From positions 3,343,997 to 3,407,996 of the forward strand of contig NC_060111.1 of NCBI RefSeq assembly GCF_021155765.1: a stretch of 64,000 nucleotides of DNA. Direction: 5' to 3'. Under the pieces are notes generated by a model. The model made no database searches. It was given only the letters and a program-made list of their open reading frames with translations, and was not told the DNA's origin. Every line of letters begins with the position of its first letter. Position 1 is the first letter of the stretch. Of the stretch, positions 13,684-26,199 are shown one piece after another. The translations under genes and the position numbers were made by a program. The stretch comes from Diprion similis (Eukaryota; Arthropoda; Insecta; Hymenoptera; Diprionidae).

Positions 13684-14183
13684 GAGAGCTTACAGCCAAG
13701 AGTGAAAAAAAAAGTTTTAAATTAAACAGAGAGCTTAGTTTCTATTCGTTCTTTTGCTTTCCACGTTCGTTTCTTCGTTAACGGAGGAAAAGAAGGAAAA
13801 GGAAGAAAAGGAGGAGGAGGAGGAGAAGGAGAGAAAAGAGGAAAAGGAGGAAGAGGCAGCTGCCCGTCTGTTTGTTGTCGGCCTGGCTGCAGAGGAGCAA
13901 GCAGTCAAATTTTCGAGTTTTCAAGTTCTCGTTTTGTGACTTTTCTTTTCCGCTGTGTTTTTGTTTTTATACTTTTTTTGATTACTCTCTTTTTTTTTTT
14001 TTTTTTTTTTTTTTGTCAAATTTCTTCTTCGCGGCATACAAATTTTTTCACCCCATTGTTCTAATTTTTGATTTTTTTTTTTTTTTGTTTTTTGTGGTTT
14101 CTTTCCCCCCCCAACGAAGCACAACGTTTCGTATCGTAGATGACAAAAATTTCTTTTTCGTGAGGTCTCAATTTTTTCTCCAC

Positions 14184-14214
<31 letters not shown>

Positions 14215-14885
14215 GTTTATTAATTTTTTTTTTTTTCTTCGACGTATTTTGTTCTCTTTTTCCTCACCTTTTCGCTTTTTTCAACGCATTCTTCGCGTTA
14301 AAACGCAATACACTGCGACTCAACGACAGCGAACAAGGCGAGAAAAAAGTGAAAAAAAAAACTATATAATATTATGCTCGCGCATTAATACATATTATAC
14401 ATTTTCATAGAGACAATCATCGTATGTGTTTCAAGGATTGCGGTAGAAAAAGGAGAAAAAATAAAAAGAAAAGAAACGAAAATGACAAAAAAAAAAAATA
14501 AATAAATAGAGTACAACAAATTTTTTTCCACGGAATGAATATATATTCATTTATCACATAACGAACCAACGATACAAAACTTGATCGTAATTTACGATAA
14601 TTATGAGATTGAGAAGAAGAACCAAATTGAAAGAATGAAAAAAAAAAAAAAAAAAACGAAACGAAACGCCTAATCAAGAAACGAAAGCAAAAGAAAGGAA
14701 AGGAAAAAAAAAAGAAAAAGAAAAATTCTAACCGAGAAAATTTTCCTCAATAAATCCCTCCCCTCCAGATCGATCGATAAGATCGCCACAAGATCGAAAT
14801 CGACAGCGCGGAACTGATTGTGAAAACGCGGATCATGTTTCGTCACTAGACTGTACCGCAGTGCTCTTTAGTGTAGATATATATG

Positions 14886-14888
<3 letters not shown>

Positions 14889-14940
<52 letters not shown>
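14889..14940. repeat. (TA)n microsatellite
   Basis: About 26 uninterrupted TA dinucleotides. Confidence 0.9.
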
Positions 14941-14946
<6 letters not shown>

Positions 14947-15687
14947 TATACACAGCACGTATTATAATTCTATTATTGGCTCGATTTGTCGGTCGCTGGA
15001 CGGCCGGCGACGATTGAATAAGCGGTTAATTGACCAATTTTCTATTCTTTTTTTTTTCTCCCCTTCGTTTCTTTTATTATACCTAACAATAATTCAATTA
15101 CACAGGATAAATTTTCATCATTACAGTTACACTGTATAATAATTACAGGAGGTCAAGATTTTCACGCATTTAAAAGAGAAATACTTTATTGAAAATAGAA
15201 TAAATTGAAAAATTATTTATTTTTATTTCTTTTCAAACAAGCGACTCAGCGACTTTTTATATAGAATTACTTCACACGTTTCGTAATATTTTGTGATATT
15301 ATATCGCTCGCAAGACTCTGTAATTCTTTGGTATAATTTGACAATATGAGAAACTGATAACGCGCTGTTTAATTATGATAACAATAATAATTTAATATAC
15401 CTACTTATCGTTAATGCTGCTTTCTTCAATTACATAATTCTACCAGTGTTAAACACCGAGCGTCTCGCAAATCATTTCATGTTTTTTTTTCTAACATCCT
15501 ACTGATCGGTAAAAAAAAAAAACGCGGCCTGAATTTTTTTCAAATATTTTTACTAAACCGTTCATTTTTTTTTTTTTTTTATGCGAATTTTTAAAAGTCC
15601 GAAAAAATGCTCAAAAATCTAGCGAATGACACAAAAACTACCCCCGTTAAGGGGACACGCGGGCAGAATTTTTTTTTCTATTTATTT

Positions 15688-15704
15688 ATCACCTAATTCG
15701 GAAT
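15688..15704. repeat. dispersed repeat fragment shared with 59419-59435
   Basis: The 17-mer ATCACCTAATTCGGAAT, preceded by a T-rich tract, occurs here and again at 59419-59435. Upstream of each there is loosely similar TTTTTGA/AATTCTCAA-type sequence. It probably marks two old copies of one dispersed element. Confidence 0.35.
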
Positions 15705-16507
15705 ATATTTCAAAAATTTATATGAAACATTGATAAAAAATATAACGTTTATTAAAAAAAAGAATTCAAGCCACGTTTTTTTACCGAGTAGAACGTTAGA
15801 AAAAAAACATGAAATCATTTCGAGATGGTCGAGGCTTAACACTGGTCGAGTTGGCATGGAATACCCCATACATATTAGACTGTATAGAATAACGCTGCTT
15901 TACTGTTTCTCTCTTAATTCGTGTAAATTATTGCATAATAAATATAGTGTAGCCGAAAACATAGGAGAAACTCACATCCTTACGAACGCAGACTCTATAT
16001 ATATATATATATATTCTGTATATTTTATAAATTTTTATACACTTGAGTCGAACTACGTCTTTTGAGTTTAGGTGTCGTTTATTCTGTAAAGCATCGTCTT
16101 AGTCGTATAGTAGCCGGAGGAAAGAGACCAACGCGACGCTCGACGCGAGATAATATTCACATTCCTTAGACGTAAGACGGCAGCTGAGCTCGCCATGTCA
16201 TTATAAAAGCGTTGATTAATTATCTTTTAGATTTTTCATTCGTCACATTCAAGCTACGACGAGATGATGCAAGTCTCTGTTGCAAAGTCTTTTTTGACAA
16301 GGTAGATTCTTGTATTACTAAATAATCACGATACAACCAACGATTACAAGTTGAGAAAAGTAAAAAGCCGTTTTTTTACTTTTTTTTGTTAATTTACATT
16401 TATACACATTATAAATGTATATTTGTAATTATATATAATTGTAAGAAGTCGAGGAAAACGGCGATCCGATCGTTATAAAATTTCAAAGATAAAATATATA
16501 CGGAGAG

Positions 16508-16545
<38 letters not shown>
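16508..16545. repeat. poly-A run, 38 nt
   Basis: Uninterrupted adenines. Confidence 0.95.
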
Positions 16546-16548
<3 letters not shown>

Positions 16549-17154
16549 GAGAGGACGAGTTTATTGCTATGTAATACACATCAATTAACAACCTGCGTGC
16601 AGCTGTTCGATAAGAAATGTCAATGATAAAAATCGACGATAAAGAATGAGAAAACAAGAAAAAAAAAAAAAAAAAAACATTCAAATTCAACATTTCTTCA
16701 AGTTTAAACAATTTCACCGTTGCGATTTTTTTCATTTTCCCGCCAATTCGTCGATCGTTAGAGTAATTTTTAATTTTATATTTAGCCACCTCCTCCTCCC
16801 CCCCCCCCCCCCCAACCCCCGGTATTTATTTAGTTATTTATTTGTTGTTTTTTTTTTTTCTTTTTTACTAAAGTTATATATCTCTTCACAGAGTTATTAA
16901 TTCTTGTTATTAATTTTCTTTCGCGGTAGAGCCGAGAGTTCTCGTAATTCATCATCATCATCATCATCATCATCGTCGTCGTAGTGATTTTCTCGTTGCA
17001 CGTAGGTACGTGTGTTCACAGTGAGTTACGCAGTTAGTATGCATTTATCTAGTATGCATACCGCAACGTATCACGTATGTATGTATGTATGTATGTACGT
17101 ATGTATTTACGTGTAATAACACCGAGAGACGATCGTTGAAATCGGATTTCTGAC

Positions 17155-17177
17155 GACATCTTTACCTGACAGTATTA
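17155..17177 (-). ncRNA. mir-8: mature miR-8-3p
   Basis: A 23-nt minus-strand match to the known miR-8 guide strand; seed AATACTG. This is normally the dominant product. Confidence 0.96.
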
Positions 17178-17193
17178 GAAAATCAATTCTTAA

Positions 17194-17215
17194 TCTAATG
17201 CTGCCCGGTAAGATG
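17194..17215 (-). ncRNA. mir-8: mature miR-8-5p (star strand)
   Basis: A 22-nt minus-strand match to the known miR-8 passenger strand, beginning CATCTTACCGGG. Confidence 0.93.
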
Positions 17216-17554
17216 TGAACAGACAGTCCTGCATCCCGGTAATCCGTTTCATCTCCGAACTGCACCGCATGACACGACTTCGTAATCCAAAACTGCTGAT
17301 GCTGATACTGATGCTGATGTTGCTGCCATTGCACGTCGCATTATTTTACTTTATCGCTAAAATTTTAAGCGAATTAACCGCGTTCCTCTTTTATTATTTA
17401 TAACTTATTTATTTATACCAATTTTCGTTTTAACCACTCGTCAATTATTTTCAGGTCACGTGTATGATAATAAATTTATGAAAAGTGAGAAAATAAAAAA
17501 AATTAAAGAAAATAGAGAGAAATGTACGACGAATAAGACGCAGGATCGAGAAGA

Positions 17555-17790
17555 CTGAAGTTAGCAACGTTAACGTAACGAAACGTCGTCGTAGTAGAGG
17601 AAAAAAATAAAAACAGTTATTGTGCAATTTTCACTCACAATTAAACGATTTTTATCGAGTTGACTTTTGCAAAATTTGACATATATTTGTCGTTATTTCT
17701 TATTAGCTTCATATCCGAAAATTCTAAGGTTTCGAATACTCAACGATATTTTCCAAACATGCGTAGTTGAAGTAACGTTACTATAACTTA
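17555..17790. mobile_element. MITE-like element with TAACGTTA inverted arms
   Basis: Left arm begins CTGAAGTTAGCAACGTTAAC at 17555. Right arm (17761-17790) reads GTAGTTGAAGTAACGTTACT then ATAACTTA, whose complement AAGTTATAGTAACGTTAC resembles the left arm. The 236-bp span lies about 320 bp upstream (transcript sense) of pre-miR-8, so it may be part of the primary transcript. The right arm is imperfect. Confidence 0.45.
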
Positions 17791-17811
17791 CAATAACCGC
17801 ACAATATTCCC

Positions 17812-17814
<3 letters not shown>

Positions 17815-17870
<56 letters not shown>
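17815..17870. repeat. poly-T run, ~56 nt
   Basis: Uninterrupted thymines; source of a poly-Lys frame on the minus strand. Confidence 0.95.
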
Positions 17871-17872
<2 letters not shown>

Positions 17873-18369
17873 CACATTTAAATTAGCAAGTTTTTTTTTT
17901 GTTTTTTTTTTTTTGTTTTTGATATCCTGCAATGACGGAGCGAGAAGAGAAAAAGTTTTTTTTTCATTTATATTACTATTATTATTAGTATTGTTACTTT
18001 TTTTTTTTTTTTTTTTTATCGTCAAAGTAACGATTCGCCAGATTCCCCTAAAGTTATATATATATATAGTATATATATACGGCGCCGTTGCAGCATGATG
18101 GCGGCTTTCCCCCCCTCCAGATACCCGAAAACGAAACAAGTTGCCGTTAGTTTTTTCGTATATACTTATATATATATATATATATATATTTTGTGAGCGT
18201 TGCAGGTTTTATGCTCCTTCTCTCTCTCACACACATGACGACACCTGCATGTAAACTACGTCATTATAGGTACCATACATACCTATTTGAATACTTAAGA
18301 GAGAAGATATATGTCGGTGGGGTTATAAGGTAGAAACTTATGGTACGTGTGCAGCGGCATACGGGCAGC

Positions 18370-18445
18370 AGAGAAAAACAAGGAGAAAAGGAGAAAAGGA
18401 GAGAAGGAGAGAAGGAGAGAAGGAGAGAAGGAGAGAAGGAGAGGA
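18370..18445. repeat. (GGAGAA)n-type minisatellite
   Basis: Repeated AGAAGGAG/GAAAAGGAG units, about ten copies. Both strands are open as a result. Confidence 0.85.
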
Positions 18446-20168
18446 GAGACCGGCGTGCCAACGTTTCGGAATCCGTGTTAGTGGCCATCTCCTCCTCTCC
18501 GCGATGCGCGACGCTCCTTCTTATTTATTGCCCGGTATTAATACCGCGATAGAGGAGAACGAGAGGATGAGAGAAGGATGAGAGGAGATTCAGTCCCGCG
18601 CGGTGATTATATAAAAGCACATTTTTCTATCCTATCCTATCCGATCCGATCCTCCTCCTCATCCTCATTCTCCTCCTCTTCTTCTTCTTCTTCTTCTTCT
18701 TCTTCTACTTCTTTTGCCTCCTCCTCGTTCGTAGGAGGAATTATATGATAAAATCTAATCCCGCGATGTTCAAAGATATTATAAATTGTTTTTTTTTTTT
18801 TAAGGGTCACATATACGTACAGACGATGCGAATGAAAACGAAAAATTAATACGAGATGATGAGAAATTTGCAAGGAAAGAAAATAGAAGGAAAATAACGC
18901 CGAGATGATATAAAGTCACAAAAACTCCGAATCAGTATATTTTTTTATATATACAATATAATATAAAATCTTTTATAACTTTGCCATAGTCAAAAAGGTG
19001 TATTAAAGTCTGTTCACCATATTTATATGCAAATGCGATTCAAACGTTTCGGATTATATATTAAAATAAACTAAGACTGATCGTTAATATCAATATAATA
19101 CATATATCTATATATATATATATATATATGTGTGCTCCACGTATGTTAAACTGCAGAATAGAAACAAAAAAAAAAAAACGTACTGTTATTTTAAAAATCC
19201 GCCTCCTTAAGAGTAATTTTAAAATTTTTAAATAACGATTTTTTCTCTGATGTTTCTTTAAATCGTTACGTTAACGTTACTCTAATTTCGGTCTCATAAA
19301 TATATATATATATACATAATATATATATATATATATATATGTGATGGTGATGGTGATGATGAAAATACATTAACGAGATTATTTAGGCAATGCATACTAA
19401 GAAACGAGAGAGAAAGAGAATTCCAGAGTAATTACACAATTGAAACGAAAAATGGAGGAATTTGGAAATCGTTGTACTGTAAGCGTGGTATATACAAATA
19501 CGTATACGTATATGTTAGTGTAATTTATCAAGACGTTGATTAATCGTTATCTTTCACCCTAGTCAACAAATAGTCAGCCGTTTTTTCCTTGTACTTTTTC
19601 CTTGTATCATAATTTTTTTTTTTTTTTTTTTTTTTTTTGTTTTCAATATAATCGGCAAATACTTAGAAAATAATATAAATTTCATTGCAAATACGAACAA
19701 AAAATTTCTGTACAATCTTCAAAATTTTTCTTCCAACGCGTTTGTTTATTTAACAGTATTTAACACCATCCGTGCCTATTTTCTAATCGTATAAGACACG
19801 CGTAACACCTGTTTCCAGAGAAAGAAGGAGCGAAAATAAAAAGAAAAAAAAAAGAAGAAACAAACAAACAAAAAAAACGGAATGAAAACAATGAAAACAA
19901 CAAGAACAAGAAAACCCTGCGCATCGTTACAACACGATTAAAAATTTCACAAATTGCTCAACGATACTTTTTATATCAAAATATAAAAACCGTCATGGCG
20001 GCAGCCACGATATATGATTTATCAATTGTTTTGTAATAAACTCATTTCAATTTTTTTTACTCCCCCCCCCCCCCCCCCCCTGCATTATTCTATCTTTTCT
20101 TCAGTATTAATACAATAATACAACGACTTTGGTAGAAAAGAGAAATTCTTCGTATAGCTACAGGTGTT

Positions 20169-20199
<31 letters not shown>

Positions 20200-20267
20200 C
20201 GCATACATAAATACGTATGCATATGAGAGAAAGAAAACTTTTTACCGGAATTTTTTTAAATACATGC

Positions 20268-20299
<32 letters not shown>

Positions 20300-21737
20300 A
20301 TATGTATAAAATAAAAGGCCTCGGTATCTATACCCATATAGGTATGTACATGTATGTGTAATAACGGTGCGACATTAAATTAACAGACTAATTAGTTAAA
20401 TCGTTGAAACTTTCGAAACGACAGAAGAAACTTTATACGTACGTATATACTATATATACACGCACATCGACACGCGTGCAAGTACGTGTATAATTTCTCT
20501 CTCCTACTCGCATGGCGCCACATTAATCAACCTGCAGCACGTGAAAATATATACCAGCGGTCTCCTCGAGTCGTCATAACGACGTTGCCGCACAATCACA
20601 CGCATGTATATATACATACACATAACTACATATATATATATATATATTTAGCATTACTGTGTAGTATATATATATATATATATATATACGTGAATTAATT
20701 ACATTGCAAACAGACATCACACCGCGCGTGTTGTTAAATAAACTCCGAATGATCGACGGAATATTATTTGGTATATATAATAAATATGTAATAATAATAA
20801 TAATAATAATAATACTGTATATATTTTGCATCGATCTTATTGAGAGCATGATTATTATTGTTGTTGTTCTTGTTATTATTATTATTAATTCGGGATGAAC
20901 GAGAAATGAGAAAAAATTCTGAACGAACGAGCGGCGTTAGAAAATTGAAAGAAGAGATGCGATGAGAGACGATAAGAGGTGATTATTATTGTTAATTAAT
21001 TGGTCGGAAAGAATAAAAAAAAAAAAAAAAAGTGCGGAGGGTAATTTTCATTTGAAGAAATCATCATCTCGTATTAATTTAATTAATGAGCTACTGATTT
21101 AACACTCGGAAGATGTTCTATAGACGAATGAATAAATAGAAAATTTGTTAAATAACGAGGAGTGAATAATAAATGCTGGACAAAAGATGAACGTTCGTTT
21201 TTTTCTTATTTTTTCTTTCCTTCAATCGAATTGATCGGTTCAACTGTATATATAGAGAATTGGGTTGCAGGGGAAATAGAAAAGGAAGTATCGAAGTAAG
21301 CAGGTATCTACATACTACCTATGACTGCCTATTGTGAGACTGAATGAGGGGTCCTCCTTTCGACTATTATACAGTAATACTTGTGTGTATAATATAACTC
21401 GCGTCGTTACACGGGGGATAATTTAATTAGTCCCGGCCAAATGTGATAATAGAATGACCGCAACAACTCGTGAGGAGGCTACAACGTCTGCGTTGTATTG
21501 TGTTGTGTTTTGTTTTGTTGTGTTGTTGTACACGACGAAAGGTCGGCTTTTGTTCGACCAGGGAGAGAAAGAGGAAGAAGAAGAAAGAGAGAGAGAGAGA
21601 GAGAAGAGTAACAGAGAGAATAAGTAGAATTATAATTATAATATTCGGTAACGAGATTGGAGAATCAGTAAAGGACAAAGAAACAATTGAATGATCAATA
21701 AAAAACTTTTTCAAACTTTCTTTTAAATAATACAGTT

Positions 21738-21784
<47 letters not shown>

Positions 21785-22036
21785 CATACGCGAATCGATC
21801 AACGTGTCTCCTCGCGTATATATATATATGTATATATATGTAATACTGTATGTATTTGCGCAGGTAATAAAGTGTTTCATTCATATTACACTCCGTCCGA
21901 TCTCGATGCTCGTTTTTTTCGTCGTCATTTTTTTTTTTTGCCCTCTCCAAGTCTCGCGATTTCTTCCTTCTATCTCTCTGCATAGTTGTGTAAAGCCTAA
22001 TTAGGCGGTTATGTATGTACTTTCTAAAATCCGTAG

Positions 22037-22038
<2 letters not shown>

Positions 22039-22084
<46 letters not shown>
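22039..22084. repeat. (CA)n microsatellite
   Basis: About 22 CA dinucleotides followed by ATACACATACATAC. Confidence 0.9.
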
Positions 22085-22088
<4 letters not shown>

Positions 22089-22407
22089 ATACATACAGAC
22101 ATAGAAGCATCATTTATACATACATAATGTATAATGATGTGACCGAGAAACAACGAGCTACTTACGTAATTATGTTTGATTTATCGCGCGATCGTCGTCG
22201 AACAAACGAACATCGTTTGACGATAATTGGACAGCAGATTATATCGATATTCCCCGGTTTAACAACAAGATACGTCTGTTCGTAACGCGATTTTCCTTTT
22301 AAGTATTACCAGCTGGCTGTAAACCGCTAAAACTTCATCACCAGATATCGATCTGCACTGCAGTACATACGTACTTGTGTGTGTAGGTTATACGGTATAT
22401 CACCAAA

Positions 22408-22585
22408 CTGAAGTTGGTAACTTTATCGTAACGGAAAAGCGGTACTTCGTGATTTTTGAATCGTTCGATATTCGGTTAACGGTAACGAAACAAAAGATAC
22501 TCATACCATCGAATCTAGTTGAAAAAATAAGAAAATGGCGATTTTTTTACCCAATATTTCGTTACCATAACGTTACTAACTTCAG
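22408..22585. mobile_element. foldback MITE-like element, 178 bp
   Basis: Left arm starts CTGAAGTTGGTAACTTTATC; right arm ends CGTTACTAACTTCAG at 22585. The arms (22408-22437 and 22557-22585) are reverse complements apart from three substitutions and one indel. The interior is unique and non-coding. It belongs to the same family as 17555-17790, 6793-6822 and 19263-19290. The 131-codon open frame across it has no recognisable domain and is judged accidental. Confidence 0.6.
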
Positions 22586-23199
22586 GCTGGTAGTCAATCG
22601 AGAATCGGTTAAATGCAAGAAAAAAGAAGCCGATAGTCTAGGTGAAATTCTAGACACTCACGTTTTCCGTCTTACTCAACTTCCGGCTTCTGCGGCGGCG
22701 GCACCTCATCTCGCTCCAAAAGGTTTCTTCGTCTCTTCGTGCACCTATAATAACGACCTTTCAGCATCGTAGAGTCGTAACTAATATAGATGCTTGCAGG
22801 AAGGAATTATTGATGAATCAGCGCGCGATGCTATTTATACTATTAATTTTTTATTTTTGTCTAGTCTTATTATTTAGAAAAGATATTCTGATCGGACACG
22901 GTTTTATGTAGGGTTAAATGTATTAATTTATGTGTTCACTGGTATCAGCGCAAAACATGCAGGATTATACTCGCGCGATCGTCGGATGTTTTTGTTTCTA
23001 TTTTCTCTCTATGTATCTTCACGATGCAAAATTTTGAAACCTGTTCAACGGCTCGTAATCATTCCCGAAAAAACGACAATTACTACGCGCGCATCTCGTC
23101 GCATAAAAAACTGGTGTAAAAACAAGTTTATACCTCGGCACTTTACTGCAAGACAAAACAACCTGCGATCTTGATATGGAAGAGAAAAAAACCGGGTTA

Positions 23200-23740
23200 A
23201 ACAATCGACATATTCGACAACGGAAACAAATTCGTGGTTCTTTCGTTTTCCGGACGTGAAATTTCGATCTCGTATATAGCCTGCGGATCGGCGTGAAGTG
23301 CGCGGCGAATGATTTCGAACTGAACAGCCAAATTCGATCGCAAAGCGGCTGTTCAACCACTGATCAAGTGACGCCAACTTCGCGTCGCTAGTTTTTGCCT
23401 TCGACTCCGTGTAAGTATACGACAAGTTTTAACGCACTTTCATCTAACTTCGTGTTGTACTGCGGATCGGCCGACCAGCCGATGGGTGCTTCCGCACCGA
23501 ACAACCGCCAACCGCGTGCCGTCGGCGATCGACGCGAACTGAACCTTTTCGCCGACGGCGCGAGACGAGGAGGTGGGCGACACTGTCGGCGGTCAACGTG
23601 GCGCTCTGAGCTGCGCGACGGTTCCCGAGGGAGCGGAAAGGGGGGGAGTAAAGTCCGACGAAATGGTGGGAGGAGGGCGCCAACCAGAGCTAGAATCGCT
23701 CGGTTGAGCAAGGGGCGCCTGAAATTGCGCAAGGTCTGAG
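23200..23740. promoter_or_regulatory. GC-rich island, candidate promoter
   Basis: A sharp rise in GC and CpG against AT-rich surroundings, with overlapping open frames on both strands. It lies 6 kb upstream of miR-8 on the strand that encodes it, so it is one candidate for the primary-transcript start. No TATA or initiator pair was established. Confidence 0.3.
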
Positions 23741-23749
23741 CACAACGGT

Positions 23750-23815
23750 AACTTTGGTTGCCGATAATCAGGCGTTGCGGTTAAAGAAACCTGGGATTGC
23801 CGATAATCAGGCGTC
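23750..23815. repeat. tandem duplication of a ~43-bp unit
   Basis: TTGCCGATAATCAGGCGT occurs twice, at about 23758 and 23797, separated by AAAGAAACCTGGGA-type sequence. It sits at the edge of the GC-rich island and could be a doubled binding site. Confidence 0.6.
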
Positions 23816-26199
23816 GTAGTTTGTGGCAACAATATGGAAAATCTAGAATTTTTGTTAAGAAATTTCAATTTCATATTTTTTAACATAGAATCTGGTGTTA
23901 CGGTAATCGTGATTTCACAAGTACTGCAAGCACGGAAAAATAATATTATAGCTAGTGTGGATTCTGCTTACTTTGTTTCATGATCGTAGTAAAATAATAA
24001 TATTGTAACTAGATTTTTTTTTTTTTCGTTTCCATTGAACTAGATAGCGGTCTTTGACTCGTTTAGACCGAGAGCGAAGTGTAACTGGAAGTTTAATTGG
24101 CATAGCGATAATTCAGGCTGTATTAATTGTCGTAGAATCGAGTTGATTTGATAAATTCAAGTTATTTCGCTTGTATAAAAAAGGTTGAAGATTTTTGTGA
24201 AATGTAATATTCTTCTTGACTTGGAATAATGTCGACAGATTCGTGGTGTATTATACAGTTAAAATCTATAATGTGGGTCTCGCGGTGTTGAGATAGGAAA
24301 TTTTTAAATTTCCTTTGCTGCACTTTTTACTCCCGTCTCATTTTTTATCTCAAATGACTACATACTCAATTTATCTCATGTTCTTTCCAGAAGGGAAACA
24401 GCTTTGTGGGTTCTTGTGGCATTCATAGTGCTTGTTATGCGTCGTTAGTTCTTGTAACGGCAATACTTGCGTGTACAAACAATATCTTACGTATTCACGT
24501 AACGATGCATTTTTAACTCAAGTCTTAATCTTATCTATAGCTACACGACCTTTCAACTTTGGATCGTTAATTCCTTGACTAAATGGGATCGCTTATCGCT
24601 TTCGGCGTTATTTTGTACATATGTGACCCGACTATATATCGAATTCATATGTACATATGTATAACAACAGTTCACGCTGTTACGTTATACACGTTATACA
24701 TCCTAATATACATGGGTATTCAACGATTCGTTAAGTAATTGACTTTGCTCGGAGATTCGTACGGATCAAGATTAATGATCACGCGCGGAGGTTCGTCGAT
24801 GATTTCGGCAGTTTTCGATTCTTGCATATTTTTTTACTCACCTCTTCATTGCCTTTTTCATTTTTCCCTGCCACATGAATCCATCGTGTCCTGGTCATAC
24901 TTGTACTTTCAGTTCTATTCATCGATTGACTCATTGTGAAAATCGGTAATATTCAATTCCCAGTCAAATTGCTTACACGGTTAAATATCGATCGAATATC
25001 AAGTAATCGATGAAGTTCGTCTTATTTTTCGAATTTTTCATCCGCGTCTAATCGCATTTAATCAAAAGTAGCGACCGCACAGTGACCGTAGCGGTCTCGT
25101 TTCTTTTTTCGTTGTTGTCGTTGTTTCTTTTTTTAAATCAGAACGGTCACTATCGAGAAAGATAAGCATCGCGCGGTGAGCACATGACGAAATATTACCA
25201 AGAGCTCGATTGGTTGTTTTTCAAATTTATCTCTACCAATTACATAACTTGATTCGCTCTTCCCGCACACTCAAATCTAATGACCACCGGACAATTATCG
25301 TATTTAAACCATAATTCATATTTTATTCACGTGCAACAATGCTGACGTAATACGATATTTTTTATTTGGATGCAAGTTTTTTTTTCTCCCTTTTCTTTAT
25401 ATAAAATAAATTCGACGATCCTTTGCCCGGGTCACCAAAAAGTCACCCGGAAATATCTATTGTCGGAATAGAAAGACACAAGTGAATAAATAAAAATGAA
25501 GCGTTCCTGCGACGCAACTTTGTTGTTACGCGTCTCGAACGTTCAGCCCTGAGACACTGCACATATTTTGGCAAGGAAATTTCTCTGCCGTGCCAATTTC
25601 TGTGCGGAGCGTTAATCGATGCCAAAACCGTGTCATCTCCTCACCTTGGCTTACGTCGCGGATATGCTGAGCTCGTACAGGCTGCCATTTTCATGTACGA
25701 ATTATCGGATGATCGCGTGGGCGCAAGAATGCAAAATATCTTGATAGTTGTTAATGCCTGCATAAAAGTACGTTACACTCTGTGTAACGAGGTTGAAATT
25801 TAACTTATTATTTTATTAATAGATTGTAATGTAAGAACGCGGCAACGCCGCTGAGCGTCCTGAAACCACCTGCGGGATAATCATTGTAACGCAGCAGTTA
25901 CGCAAAACCGCAAACGGTTATCACGAGTTACTGATTTATCTACAAGTATCGGTAGCAGATGCAGTTGAGAAAAGACAGTCCAAGTTGAAAGTACAACGAG
26001 CGACAGAGAATAGGAAACGAAAAACTTTATTTTATAGACGAAATTTATTGGATATATAATAAAGCAAATCGATAATAAAGTGTGGAAAATCGTACGATTA
26101 TTATTTCAAATTTCTATATTTGGGAAAAATAATCGTTCCTGAAATATCGATGCATAACAATTTTTCGATTTCTCGAGGTTTTCAGATCGGGTGATAAGA

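Larger units (their letters stand above)
9401..17130. other. non-coding AT-rich desert beside miR-8
   Basis: No protein gene is supported. Contains (TC)n near 9535-9574, (TTC)n near 9750-9777, (TTA)n at 11539-11583, (AGC)n near 11706-11730, poly-A/T runs, (TTTA)n near 14184-14215, (TA)n near 13650-13681 and 14889-14940, and (ATGT)n near 17077-17104. A more complex CG-containing patch at 13500-13600 has a GCCATCTT site and could be regulatory. Long open frames here are poly-F, poly-K or poly-I translations of homopolymer runs. Confidence 0.55.
17140..17232 (-). ncRNA. mir-8: microRNA miR-8 precursor hairpin (miR-8/miR-200 family)
   Basis: Read on the minus strand, the 5' arm carries CATCTTACCGGGCAGCATTA (starting at 17215), the miR-8-5p sequence. 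A loop of about 16 nt follows, then the 3' arm carries TAATACTGTCAGGTAAAGAT (starting at 17177), the miR-8-3p sequence; the two arms pair over their length. The family is conserved across animals (miR-200/141/429 in vertebrates). In Drosophila it regulates growth through fat-body insulin signalling (target u-shaped), neuronal survival (atrophin) and synapse development. No flanking protein exon is visible, so the host is probably a long non-coding primary transcript. Its promoter must lie at higher coordinates and its poly(A) site at lower ones. The hairpin ends given here are approximate; the mature arms are exact by eye. Confidence 0.96.
17871..22407. other. non-coding AT-rich DNA upstream of miR-8
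   Basis: No supported gene. Holds (GGAGAA)n near 18370-18445, (CTT/CCT)n near 18650-18715, many (TA)n tracts (18169-18190, 19104-19129, 19320-19340, 20173-20199, 21745-21777), poly-C near 20063-20080 and (CA)n at 22039-22084. More complex patches at 18060-18110, 18340-18560 and 20490-20600 could be regulatory. A lone TAACGTTA-family arm lies near 19263-19290. Confidence 0.5.
22586..26154. other. non-coding, with a GC-rich island at 23.2-23.75 kb
   Basis: No supported protein gene. Between about 23200 and 23740 the DNA is GC- and CpG-rich and open in several frames on both strands, which is typical of a CpG-rich promoter or 5' UTR rather than a coding exon. A duplicated GCCGATAATCAGGCGT motif follows. 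From 23.9 to 26.1 kb the sequence is mixed-composition intergenic or intronic DNA with nothing recognised. Confidence 0.45.

Noticed and set aside
13872..14369. 165-codon plus-strand open frame
   Set aside because: Almost entirely Phe/Leu from poly-T runs; no domain, start context or splice signals.
17693..18139. 148-codon minus-strand open frame
   Set aside because: Contains a long Lys run from the 56-nt poly-T; low-complexity artefact.
22377..22772. 131-codon plus-strand open frame
   Set aside because: Spans the 178-bp foldback element and has no recognisable domain.
23388..23739. Overlapping 114-codon frames on both strands
   Set aside because: High GC removes stop codons on both strands; compositions are Arg/Ser/Pro-rich with no domain.
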